64,000 bases of DNA, from positions 5,084,001 through 5,148,000 of the forward strand of contig NZ_VFOW01000001.1 in the NCBI RefSeq assembly GCF_006716355.1, read 5' to 3'. A model generated the notes under the pieces. The model was not told the origin of the DNA. It searched no databases and saw only the letters and a list, made by a program, of their open reading frames with translations. Origin of the DNA: Stackebrandtia endophytica. GTDB taxonomy: Bacteria; Actinomycetota; Actinomycetes; Mycobacteriales; Micromonosporaceae. Position numbers and translations under genes: made by a program. Positions 27,376-35,935 of the stretch are shown here, piece by piece. Position 1 is the stretch's first letter; the number at the start of each line of letters is the position of its first letter.

Positions 27376-27462
27376 GGTCCTTCTCGTCGGTTGTGGCCGT
27401 CGGCGGCGTCGGGTGAGTTGACGATCGCACGCCGAACGGGAAAGTTGCTATCGTAGTAAACT

Positions 27463-27475
27463 TACCATCATGGTA
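27463..27475. promoter_or_regulatory. Candidate TetR operator over the tetR start
   Basis: TACCAT-C-ATGGTA is a perfect 13-bp inverted repeat spanning the ATG of the TetR gene. A looser repeat, GTAA-AC-TTAC, lies immediately upstream. The position in the 95-bp divergent gap would allow control of both esterase and regulator. Confidence 0.45.
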
Positions 27476-28072
27476 GGACTGCGAGAACGCAAGCGGGCCG
27501 AGACTCGGCAACGCATCAGTGATCGCGCGACGCGATTGTTCGAGCGACATGGCTTCGAGAACGTCACGTTGGCGCAGGTCGCCGCTGCTGCGGAGGTATC
27601 GGTCAAGACGGTCGTGAACTACTTCGGTGCGAAGGAGGACCTGTTCTTCGACGCCGAACCGGCGATTCGCGACGCTCTCGTCGCGGCACTTGCGGGTCAT
27701 TCGCCGCCGTCGGCGACCGCGGTATTGCGACCGATGATTCTTGACGGACCGATTCTGGCGGGGCCGTGTCGGTGGGATGCCATCGACGAGCGGACCTGGG
27801 AGGCGATGCGGGTCTGGGCCGAGTGCGAACAGAGTTCACCGACGTTGACGAGTCGCCGCGCTGCGATCCTTCAGTCGTGGATGGAGCCGCTGGCGGTGGC
27901 CGGGGGCTCGCGCCCGTGGGCGGCGATGACGGTGGGGGTTCTGATGCTTCGGCATGACCTCGTCGCGCGCGGCCTCCTGGGCCACGACGACCCCGCGACG
28001 GTCGAGGGCCAGGTCAGACAGGTTGTGGGACGGGCACTCGATGCCCTCGAACGGGGCTTTCGGCACCCCTGA
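27470..28072 (+). CDS. TetR-family transcriptional regulator
   Basis: The product is 200 aa. The N-terminal helix-turn-helix is clear (RQRISDRATRLFERHGFENVTLAQVAAAAEVSVKTVVNYFGAKEDLF). The C-terminal ligand domain is divergent, as is usual. Divergent transcription from the esterase gene suggests it represses that gene and itself. The ligand is unknown. Confidence 0.94.
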   Translation: MVGLRERKRAETRQRISDRATRLFERHGFENVTLAQVAAAAEVSVKTVVNYFGAKEDLFFDAEPAIRDALVAALAGHSPPSATAVLRPMILDGPILAGPCRWDAIDERTWEAMRVWAECEQSSPTLTSRRAAILQSWMEPLAVAGGSRPWAAMTVGVLMLRHDLVARGLLGHDDPATVEGQVRQVVGRALDALERGFRHP

Positions 28073-28232
28073 CCCGGTGACGGCAGGGCGTTCGTACCTG
28101 TTTGGTAACCGGGCTGATCCGCCAGCGGCGCGACTCGGCCGTCGTCGTTGCGAACCTCGACCGCGAGTACGCTTCCTGGCGGTGAATGTTCGGGTGCCAT
28201 ACGGGCACCGGCGAGGTGATGGGTGGGGGACG

Positions 28233-29408
28233 ATGATCGTCGATGTGGATTCGGTGGCGCACGGTGGACACTGTGTGGCCCGAGCTGACGGGCGAGTGAT
28301 CTTCGTTCGACACGCGTTGCCCGGTGAGCGGGTGCGCATCGAGATCACCGACCGCAAAAAGAGCTTCTGGCGGGCCGACGCGGTGGAGATACTGCGCGCC
28401 TCGCCCGACCGGGTCACCGCGCCCTGCCGGTTCGCGGGAGTCTGCGGTGGCTGCGACCTTCAGCACGTTTCCCAAGCGGGACAACTCAACTGGAAGACCC
28501 AGGTCCTGCGTGAGCAGCTCGTGCGACTGGGTGGCCTGGCACCGGAGACCGTCGCCGAGGTGACGGTTCAGCCGTTGGCCGGCGGGCTACTGGGGTGGCG
28601 CACCCGGATGCAGTACGCGGTAGACCGTCGGGGCCGCGCCGGGCTGCGGGAGCAGCGATCGAACGCGGTCGTCGACATCGACCGCTGTCTCATCGCTGAC
28701 GACCGTATCCAGGACACCGACGTCCTCAAGCGCAACTGGTCGGGTAGCAACGTCGTCGGTGTGGTCGCCGGCGAGGACGATCAACTCAGCGTCTACACCC
28801 AGCGCGACCGACGCGGTAAGGCCCGCTACGTGGCGGGCCCGTCTCGGGTGACCCAGTTGGCCGCCGGCCACTTCTTCGACCTGGCCGCCGATTCCTTTTG
28901 GCAGGTGCACCCGCTGTCGGCGGAGGCGTTCGCCGCCAAAGTCGCCGACATGCTGCGTCCCCGTGACGGCGAGGTCGTGTGGGATCTCTACGCCGGCGCC
29001 GGGTTGTTCAGCGCGGTGCTGGCCGACGCGGTCGGTCCCGCAGGTCGGGTGTTGGCGGTGGAGTCCGACCCGGCGGGGGACACGGCGCGCAACCTGGCCG
29101 ACATCCCCGGTGCCGAGGCGGTGTCGCAGCGGGTGGAGTCGGCGATCGCGACGTTGCCCACTCCCGACATCGTGGTGCTCGACCCGCCGCGAAGCGGCGC
29201 CGGTGTCGAGGTCGTCGACGCCATCGCCGCCGCAGGTGCCCGCGCGGTCTGTTACGTCGCCTGTGACCCCGCCGCGTTGTCCCGGGATCTTCGCCGGTTC
29301 GGTGAGGTGGGGTGGAACGTCGAACACATCGAGGCGTTCGACGCCTTCCCCATGACCCAGCACTTCGAGACGATCGTGTTGCTGACCCCGGTGGAGTCAG
29401 GCAGGTAG
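28233..29408 (+). CDS. TRAM-domain class I SAM-dependent RNA methyltransferase (TrmA/RlmD family)
   Basis: The product is 391 aa from the ATG at 28233; an in-frame GTG at 28182 is an alternative. Order: TRAM domain (VAHGGHCVARADGRVIFVRHALPGERV), a Cys cluster APCRFAGVCGGCDLQH plus a later Cys that together could bind a 4Fe-4S cluster, and a SAM-binding Rossmann fold (VWDLYAGAGLFSAVLA). The catalytic segments are VVLDPPRSGAG and CYVACDPAALSRDL. It is expected to make 5-methyluridine in rRNA or tRNA. The last 12 bp overlap the convergent adenosine-deaminase-like gene. Confidence 0.93.
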   Translation: MIVDVDSVAHGGHCVARADGRVIFVRHALPGERVRIEITDRKKSFWRADAVEILRASPDRVTAPCRFAGVCGGCDLQHVSQAGQLNWKTQVLREQLVRLGGLAPETVAEVTVQPLAGGLLGWRTRMQYAVDRRGRAGLREQRSNAVVDIDRCLIADDRIQDTDVLKRNWSGSNVVGVVAGEDDQLSVYTQRDRRGKARYVAGPSRVTQLAAGHFFDLAADSFWQVHPLSAEAFAAKVADMLRPRDGEVVWDLYAGAGLFSAVLADAVGPAGRVLAVESDPAGDTARNLADIPGAEAVSQRVESAIATLPTPDIVVLDPPRSGAGVEVVDAIAAAGARAVCYVACDPAALSRDLRRFGEVGWNVEHIEAFDAFPMTQHFETIVLLTPVESGR

Positions 29409-30383
29409 AGATGCACCGGCCCGATCCAGGTCGGCCAACAGGTCGGCCTTGCGTTCGGGCGTGGTGAAACCGGCCCGGACGGCGTTGCGGGTCAGGTCGG
29501 TCAACTGTTCCATCGACAGGCCCAGTTCGGCGGCCAGGTGGTATTCCTCTTCGATGGTGCTGCCGAACTGCACCGGGTTGTCGCTGCCCAGCGCCACCTT
29601 GACGCCGGCATCCAGCATCCGGGGCAGCGGATGATCGGCGAGGCCGGCCACGGCTCCCAGCAGTAGGTTGGCCGTCAGGCAGACCTCCACGGTGATGTCC
29701 CGCTCGACCAACAGTGACAACAGCCGTGGGTCGGCGGCGGCGTGTGTGGCGTGCCCGATGCGGGTGACGCCGTCGATACCGGCGACGGCGGCGATGTTGG
29801 CGGGGGAGAATTCACCGGCGTGCACGGTGATGCCCAGCCCGGCGTCACGCGCGAGCCCGACGACATGCCGGGCGGTCCGCCAGTCCGCTTCGGCGGCGTA
29901 AGGCACGTAGAGGATGTCGATTCCGGCCAATCCGTCGTCGGCGGCGGCTTCACAGGCGTCGATGATCCGGTAGAGGCGTCGAGGCTCGTACCACATCAGC
30001 ACACTGATGATCGCCTCCGCGCGAAACCTCGGATGGCGTTGGCGGACCTGGGCTTCGGCGTCGCGGAACATTCGCATGAATCCGGGCCGCAACACCGTGT
30101 CGTTTCCGAACCGCAGTTCGGTGTAGTGGGAGCCGGATTCGGCTGATTCGGTCAATGTGTCGACGACGCGTTGGAAGAACGCGGCGTCGGTGTCGGCTTC
30201 CACCGGTGCCGGGGATACGCGGGAAAGCTGTTGGAGCCGGGCGAGCCCGGCGGGTACGTTCTCCTGGAGTTCGGCGCGCCAGGTGGCCCAGTCGAACGGG
30301 GTCGTGCCGTTACGGTTTGCCAATACTCGATCGAGGCGGGGTGACCATTCTTCATGCAGATGTACGTCCGCTTTTGGGAGCAT
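29397..30383 (-). CDS. Adenosine/adenine deaminase-family amidohydrolase
   Basis: The product is 328 aa. Metal-binding amidohydrolase motifs are present: DVHLHEE at residues 6-12, TVHAGE near 195, GHATHA near 220 and LGSDNPVQFG near 275. The fold and order are those of adenosine deaminases. Two signature positions differ: HLHE replaces the usual HLHG, and SDNP replaces SDDP. The metal His and Asp are kept, so an active enzyme on a related aminopurine substrate is likely. The substrate cannot be named from sequence. Confidence 0.88.
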   Translation of the reverse strand: MLPKADVHLHEEWSPRLDRVLANRNGTTPFDWATWRAELQENVPAGLARLQQLSRVSPAPVEADTDAAFFQRVVDTLTESAESGSHYTELRFGNDTVLRPGFMRMFRDAEAQVRQRHPRFRAEAIISVLMWYEPRRLYRIIDACEAAADDGLAGIDILYVPYAAEADWRTARHVVGLARDAGLGITVHAGEFSPANIAAVAGIDGVTRIGHATHAAADPRLLSLLVERDITVEVCLTANLLLGAVAGLADHPLPRMLDAGVKVALGSDNPVQFGSTIEEEYHLAAELGLSMEQLTDLTRNAVRAGFTTPERKADLLADLDRAGASLPA

Positions 30384-30520
30384 TGTCGGATTGTCTCACC
30401 GGGGTGTGGCGAACCGGGCGTACCCGATCGGCGCGTCAGGACGGTTTTCGCGGATTGGTGTGAACACACCGGGTGTAGGCCGCCGAAATGTCGGCTTGGC
30501 TGGGGATAGACTCCCTTGCC

Positions 30521-32536
30521 ATGAAGCCCGCTGACGCGACCGCGACGCCGGACCTGATCGGCAAGATCAAGGAACTGGCGGATTTCAAGCGCCTGCCGGT
30601 CGAGGCGCTACCGGATCTAGCTGACCAGATCCGGGCCTTCCTGGTCTCCAAGGTGTCCCGCACAGGTGGCCATATCGGGCCCAACCTCGGCGTGGTCGAA
30701 CTGACCATGGCCATCCACCGAATCTTCGATTCTCCGACCGACCGGGTGATCTTCGACACCGGACACCAGTCGTATGTCCACAAGGTGCTCACCGGTCGAG
30801 GCGACGGTTTCGACCAACTCCGTAAGCGCGACGGCCTGACCGGTTACCCGTCTCAGGCCGAGAGCGAGCACGACTTCGTGGAGAACTCGCACGCCTCGAC
30901 CGCGCTGTCCTACGCCGACGGCCTGGCGAAGGCTCACGTTCTGCGAGGCGAGAAGCGGCACGTGGTCGCCGTCGTCGGTGACGGCGCGTTGACCGGTGGG
31001 ATGTGCTGGGAGGCGTTGAACAACATCGCCGCACGCAAGGATCTGCCGCTGGTGATCGTGGTCAACGACAACGGTCGTTCCTACGCTCCCACCATCGGTG
31101 GGCTCGCCAGCCACCTGTCGAGCCTCCGGTTGAATCCGTCGTACGAGAAGATGCTCGACTCGGTTCGGGAGGCGCTGGGACGCACCCCGGTGGTCGGCCC
31201 GCCGCTGTTCGAGGCGATGCACGCGGTCAAACGCGGTATCAAGGACGCCGTCGCGCCGCAGGTCATGTTCGAAGACCTCGGCCTCAAGTACGTCGGTCCG
31301 GTCGACGGCCATGACATCGACGCCCTCATGAGCGCCCTGGAGAAGGCCAAGAACTTCGGCGGCCCGGTGATCGTGCACGCGATCACCAAGAAGGGCAACG
31401 GATACCAGCCCGCCGAGGACGACGTCGACGACTGCCTGCACTCGCCCTCCTCGGCCTTCGACCCCGAGACCGGCAAGACACTCGCCAAGTCCGCCAAGAA
31501 GTGGACCGGCGTGTTCGCCGACGAGTTGGTCAAGGTCGCCGAGGAACGCGACGACGTCGTCGGGATCACCGCCGCGATGGCCATTCCGACCGGCATCGAC
31601 AAGCTGGCTCACCGGTTCCCCGAGCGGGTCTTCGACGTCGGTATCGCCGAGCAGCACGCCGCGACCTCGGCGGCTGGTCTGGCGCTGGGCGGCTTGCACC
31701 CGGTCGCCGCGATCTACTCGACCTTCCTGAACCGGGCGTTCGACCAGGTCCTGTTGGACGTGGCGATGCACAAGCTCGGTGTCACCTTCGTGCTCGACCG
31801 TGCCGGGATCACCGGCCCGGACGGGCCCAGCCACTACGGCATCTGGGACATGGCGGTGTTCCGGGTCATTCCGGGCATCCGTATCGCGGCTCCGCGTGAC
31901 GAGGCGACCCTGCGGGAGGAGTTCCGCGAGTGTCTCGACGTCAACGACGGTCCGACGATCGTCCGGTTCCCGACGGGTGCCGTGGCCGCCGACCTTCCCG
32001 CGATCGAACGCTTCGACGGGGTGGACGTGCTGGCGCACGGTAACCGGCGTGACGTGCTCCTGGTCGCCTGTGGTGCCTTCGCGACCAACGCGATGGCCGC
32101 CGCCGAACTGCTCACCGAACAGGGCTTCGGCGTCACGGTGGTCGATCCCCGGTTCGTGGCCCCGGTCCCGGCCGCGCTGCTGCCGATGGCCGCCGAGCAC
32201 CGGTACGTCGTGACTTTGGAGGACGGCGTGCGCACCGGTGGATTCGGTGACGCGCTGGCCAAGGAGCTGCGTGACGCGGGCATCGACCGGCCGCTGCGCG
32301 ACCTGGGTGTGACCCCCGGGTGGCACCCACACGGTTCGCGTGCCGAGCTGCTGGCCGACCTGGACCTGACACCCGAGGCCGTCGCCGAGGCCATCCGTGA
32401 CCTGGCGGGCCGGGGTTCGCGGCAGCCGGAACAACCCGAGCTGCCGCTGGCGCCCAAGCAGGCCGCCGCGAAGCCGGAGAAGACGGAGGCGAAAACCGTC
32501 GCCAAGCCGGTGAAGGCCGCCAAGGAACCGGCGTAG
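30521..32536 (+). CDS. dxs: 1-deoxy-D-xylulose-5-phosphate synthase
   Basis: The product is 671 aa. The thiamine-diphosphate site is clear ([17 protein letters not shown], then [12 protein letters not shown]). The family landmarks [27 protein letters not shown] and [16 protein letters not shown] are present. It condenses pyruvate with glyceraldehyde 3-phosphate, the first step of the MEP isoprenoid pathway. The last 45 residues form a Pro/Lys/Ala-rich tail absent from typical Dxs proteins. ATG at 30521; an in-frame ATG at 30488 is possible and neither has a strong ribosome-binding site. A terminator follows. Confidence 0.97.
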   Translation: MKPADATATPDLIGKIKELADFKRLPVEALPDLADQIRAFLVSKVSRTGGHIGPNLGVVELTMAIHRIFDSPTDRVIFDTGHQSYVHKVLTGRGDGFDQLRKRDGLTGYPSQAESEHDFVENSHASTALSYADGLAKAHVLRGEKRHVVAVVGDGALTGGMCWEALNNIAARKDLPLVIVVNDNGRSYAPTIGGLASHLSSLRLNPSYEKMLDSVREALGRTPVVGPPLFEAMHAVKRGIKDAVAPQVMFEDLGLKYVGPVDGHDIDALMSALEKAKNFGGPVIVHAITKKGNGYQPAEDDVDDCLHSPSSAFDPETGKTLAKSAKKWTGVFADELVKVAEERDDVVGITAAMAIPTGIDKLAHRFPERVFDVGIAEQHAATSAAGLALGGLHPVAAIYSTFLNRAFDQVLLDVAMHKLGVTFVLDRAGITGPDGPSHYGIWDMAVFRVIPGIRIAAPRDEATLREEFRECLDVNDGPTIVRFPTGAVAADLPAIERFDGVDVLAHGNRRDVLLVACGAFATNAMAAAELLTEQGFGVTVVDPRFVAPVPAALLPMAAEHRYVVTLEDGVRTGGFGDALAKELRDAGIDRPLRDLGVTPGWHPHGSRAELLADLDLTPEAVAEAIRDLAGRGSRQPEQPELPLAPKQAAAKPEKTEAKTVAKPVKAAKEPA

Positions 32537-32553
32537 CCACACCACACAACGAC

Positions 32554-32587
32554 ATTGACGGCCCTGGCGTTCGCCAGGGCCGTCAAT
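32554..32587. terminator. Terminator after dxs
   Basis: A perfect 16-bp stem (ATTGACGGCCCTGGCG and its complement) with a minimal TT loop. It lies between dxs and the convergent lysozyme-fold gene and can serve both. Confidence 0.9.
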
Positions 32588-32626
32588 GGTGCCGGGGTCT
32601 ATCTATACGGTTGTGGGATCAGCGGT

Positions 32627-33814
32627 CTACTTGTTGACCGCGTCGATGACGTCCCAGGCCAACCCTTCCCACTTCGCGTAGTGGTCGGGGAAGGCGGAGA
32701 TCTGAACCGACTGTGCGGCGACGGTCAGGTCCATGCCCTCCCAGCCCTTGATGCGCTGGAGGGACTTGTAGAACACGGTGGTCGAGTACTCGACGTCCAT
32801 GCACTGCTCAACGGTTCCCCAGCCGGAGCTGGGACGCTGCTGGAACAGACCCACGGAGTCGTGGTCGTAACCGGTGCCCTGGTTGGGGACGTCCAGCGAC
32901 TCGGGCAGACCGGTGTTGGCCAGCACGAGCAGTTGGCTTTCCTGCATCGCGGTCACCAGAGCCACGGCCTGGCCGCGCTCGGAGATGCCCATGTCCTCAC
33001 CGATGCGGACGATGTCGACGGCGTTGGCCATCTGGTCCTTGCTGAGTCCACCGACCGGCTTGGGGTCGGCCGGGGGCTCTTCGGATTTGGGAGCGGGGTC
33101 TTCGGTCTCCGGCTCGACCGGAGCGGTCTCGGCGGTGCCGGGCTCTTCCGGCTCGCCGCCGTCGCGGGTCTGCGAACGGTTGGCGGTGTCGTCGACGGTC
33201 CGCTCAGCCGGAACACCGGCCGCGGTGGTGGCGTCGGACTGTCCACCCAGGGGGGAGCCCATCAGCATGACCGCGGCGATGGCGATGACCGCCACGCCCG
33301 CGACGGCCCGCCACAGGAAGGCCGGGCTGCTGTCGGCGACGGCGGTGCGCCATGCGGCCTTGCCGTCGGCGCCGGGGGTCGCCCAGTCGGGCAGGTGACG
33401 TCGCACGGTGGCGATACCGTTGCCGGTCAGTTGACCGACGCGGCTGTTCTTGACCGTGGTGAACGATTGGTCGGCGCGGCGCGCGACCTGTTGAACGAAC
33501 GCGCTGTCGCGGGTGGCGGTGGCGCGGTCGCGGACGATGGTGGCGGCTTTGCCGCCGTATTCGATGGTCCGCACCGCCGGGGTGCTGTGACGCAGCCGGT
33601 TGAATCCGGCGGCGACGCGAGGAGCGGCGGCGTGGTAGGCCTTGATGGCGTGCCGCCGTGCCCAGGAGGCACCGCGTGAAGCGATGGCGACCAGGGTGGT
33701 CACCATGGCGGTGAGGTAACGGACGGTTTGCTTGGCCAGGGGGCTGTTCTGCAGCCAGGCCAGTACGCGGGTGGCGACTCGTTGTGCGGACGCCGGTTTA
33801 CGGGTTTCTGGCAT
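32627..33814 (-). CDS. Membrane-anchored lysozyme-fold cell-wall protein
   Basis: The product is 395 aa. A basic, helical N-terminal half (1-175) is followed by one membrane helix (AVAGVAVIAIAAVMLMG) and an acidic Pro/Glu linker. The C-terminal domain of about 130 residues has a lysozyme/transglycosylase-like signature (GQAVALVTAMQESQLLVLANTG, SVGLFQQRPSSGWGTVEQCMD). The Glu of MQES matches the catalytic Glu position of such folds, so murein hydrolysis outside the membrane is plausible. Similar proteins occur across Micromonosporaceae and Glycomycetaceae. Confidence 0.83.
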   Translation of the reverse strand: MPETRKPASAQRVATRVLAWLQNSPLAKQTVRYLTAMVTTLVAIASRGASWARRHAIKAYHAAAPRVAAGFNRLRHSTPAVRTIEYGGKAATIVRDRATATRDSAFVQQVARRADQSFTTVKNSRVGQLTGNGIATVRRHLPDWATPGADGKAAWRTAVADSSPAFLWRAVAGVAVIAIAAVMLMGSPLGGQSDATTAAGVPAERTVDDTANRSQTRDGGEPEEPGTAETAPVEPETEDPAPKSEEPPADPKPVGGLSKDQMANAVDIVRIGEDMGISERGQAVALVTAMQESQLLVLANTGLPESLDVPNQGTGYDHDSVGLFQQRPSSGWGTVEQCMDVEYSTTVFYKSLQRIKGWEGMDLTVAAQSVQISAFPDHYAKWEGLAWDVIDAVNK

Positions 33815-34183
33815 TTGGCCACCATAGGGCGCGAAACCGCAGGTGAAAAGCGCTGTCGACCGGCCACGACATTGACCATGTTAGATCAATTGGTGAATCT
33901 GTGTCGCCATCCGATTTGTCGGATATCGGTGGTTTGAGGACTAGGGGATCGACGTTGGCTCACGCCGGGTTTGTCGTCCTCCGGCTGGTTTACCGGACTC
34001 GGCTGAACGGTTGAGTTACAACTCGATAACTTTCGATTGTGATTTGGGTCTCCATTGTCGCCATCGGCCGTGGTGGCGGCCACAGTTGAGCGTCATGAGG
34101 ATCGATTCCCCGAACCCGAACCGGCGCATGGCTACCAGCGCTCTTAGGCTGGTGGTCCCTGTAGTGGACTGTCGGGAGTGACT
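33815..34183. other. Divergent intergenic region, no gene seen
   Basis: 369 bp between the lysozyme-fold gene and the two-component system. It is locally AT-richer (33870-33940 and 34010-34040), as expected for promoters. No ORF or stable RNA structure is recognised. Confidence 0.5.
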
Positions 34184-34897
34184 ATGAGAGTTCTGGTCAT
34201 CGAGGATGAGCGGCAACTCGCCGACGCGATCGCCCGAGGGCTGCGTCGCCACGGCTTCGCGGTCGACGTGTGCAACGACGGCGTCTCCGGCCACCGTGAG
34301 GCCACCAGCACCCGATACGACGTGATCGTGCTGGACCGTGATCTGCCCGGGATGCACGGCGACCAGATCTGCGCCGACCTGTCCCGGCGTGGCCTGTTGA
34401 CCCGGGTCATCATGTTGACCGCCTCCAGCACGATCGCCGACCGGGTGCGTGGCCTGAGCATCGGGGCCGACGACTACCTGGCGAAGCCGTTCGCCTTCGA
34501 CGAATTGGTGGCTCGGGTGAAGGCGCTGGGGCGTCGCGCCACCCCGGCCGCGCCTCCGGTGCTGCGCATGGCGGACATCGAGCTGGACTCGACCACCCAC
34601 ACCGCGACCCGGGGCGGGCGGCGGCTCGATCTGACGCACAAGGAGTTCGGCATCCTGCACGAACTGCTGAAGGCCGACGGAGCGTTGGTGTCGACGGAGG
34701 AGCTGCTCGACCGGGTGTGGGACTCCAACGCCGACCCGTTCACCACGACGGTTCGGGTGACGATCCGCACGCTGCGGCGCAAGCTCGGCGATCCGCCGTT
34801 GGTTCGCAACGTTCCCAAGGCGGGATACCGGATAGACACCAGCGGAGCGGCCGCCGACGACGCGACGGAAGTCGAAGCAGAGTCGGCGGAACAGTAA
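34184..34897 (+). CDS. OmpR/PhoB-family response regulator
   Basis: The product is 237 aa. The receiver domain has the acidic pair in VIEDER and the phosphoacceptor Asp near residue 51 (VIVLDRDLPGMHG), with the conserved Thr (MLTASS) and Lys (YLAKPF). The C-terminal winged helix (LDLTHKEFGILHELLKADGALVSTEELLDRVW) defines the OmpR family. The ATG at 34184 has GGGAG 6 nt upstream. It is followed directly by the sensor kinase gene. The signal is unknown. Confidence 0.96.
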   Translation: MRVLVIEDERQLADAIARGLRRHGFAVDVCNDGVSGHREATSTRYDVIVLDRDLPGMHGDQICADLSRRGLLTRVIMLTASSTIADRVRGLSIGADDYLAKPFAFDELVARVKALGRRATPAAPPVLRMADIELDSTTHTATRGGRRLDLTHKEFGILHELLKADGALVSTEELLDRVWDSNADPFTTTVRVTIRTLRRKLGDPPLVRNVPKAGYRIDTSGAAADDATEVEAESAEQ

Positions 34898-35935
34898 GTG
34901 AGCCTGACTCGTCCGACTCTGCGCCTGCGGATGGCCATGCTGTTCGGTGGCACCGCGCTGTTGGGTGCCGGTGCGCTGGCCGTCTCCCTGTGGTTGGCGC
35001 CGCCGGTGGTCGCCGCGATCGTGGTCTTCTCGATTGCCGCAGCCGCCGGATTCGCCGGGTACCTGGTGGTGGGGCGGGCGATGCGTCCGCTGCTTGAGGT
35101 GACCGCCACAGCCCGCCGCCTGTCGACCAAGAACCTGACCGAGCGCATCGGCAACGCCGGCCCGGGCCCCGAGCTGACCGAGTTGGCCGACACCTTCAAC
35201 GCGATGCTTGACCGCATCTCGGACTCCTTCGAATCACAGCGACGATTCGTCGCCAACGCCAGTCACGAGCTGCGGACACCACTGACGGTGATGCGCACCG
35301 AGATCGATGTGGCGTTGTCCAACCCGGAGGACGATGTGGTCGAGTTGCGCCACATGGGAAGCGTGGTACGTGACGGCTGCAACCGCGCCAACGATCTCAT
35401 CGAGTCGCTGCTGTGGCTGGCCAGAGCGGAAGCCGAGGGCGCGCGGTTGGCGTCGCCGCTTCCCACCGACCTGGCCGAGTGCGCGGCCGAGGCCGTGGAG
35501 ACCGCCGAGTTGCTGGCCGACGAGCTGGGCCTGTCGCTGGGGCATTCGCTGGCCCCGGCGCCGGTGATGGGGGACCCGGCGCTGCTGCAACGCGTGGCGG
35601 GCAATCTCATCGAGAACGCCATCCGCCACAACGTCCCCGACGGCCGTATCTGGGTGCTGTCGGGTTGCGAGAACGGCATCTCCTGGCTGGTGGTCGGTAA
35701 CACCGGCAGCCAGGTCGACGCGGAGTCGGTGCCGCGATTGTTCGAGCCGTTCAACCGGGGCGACACCGCCCGGGTGGGGCGCCGCGGCGCCGGACTGGGA
35801 CTGTCCATCGTTCGCGCCGCCTGCGACGCCCACCAGGGCATGATCCGAGCCGACGCGCTGCCGCAGGACGGCGGTCTGGAGGTGCGGGTCGAGATCCCGG
35901 CCCTGGGCCTCGACCCGGATCCGGCCGATCAGTGA
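34898..35935 (+). CDS. Sensor histidine kinase
   Basis: The product is 345 aa. Two membrane helices (about 12-32 and 37-57) with almost no extracytoplasmic loop suggest it senses within the membrane or through a partner. Then come a HAMP domain (AMRPLLEVTATARRLSTKNLTERI), the dimerisation/phosphoacceptor helix with His123 (NASHELRTPL), and an ATPase domain (NLIENAIRHN, GLGLSIVRAACDAHQG). The GTG start directly abuts the regulator's stop codon. Its 3' end overlaps the convergent NRPS stop by 7 bp. Confidence 0.96.
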   Translation: MSLTRPTLRLRMAMLFGGTALLGAGALAVSLWLAPPVVAAIVVFSIAAAAGFAGYLVVGRAMRPLLEVTATARRLSTKNLTERIGNAGPGPELTELADTFNAMLDRISDSFESQRRFVANASHELRTPLTVMRTEIDVALSNPEDDVVELRHMGSVVRDGCNRANDLIESLLWLARAEAEGARLASPLPTDLAECAAEAVETAELLADELGLSLGHSLAPAPVMGDPALLQRVAGNLIENAIRHNVPDGRIWVLSGCENGISWLVVGNTGSQVDAESVPRLFEPFNRGDTARVGRRGAGLGLSIVRAACDAHQGMIRADALPQDGGLEVRVEIPALGLDPDPADQ

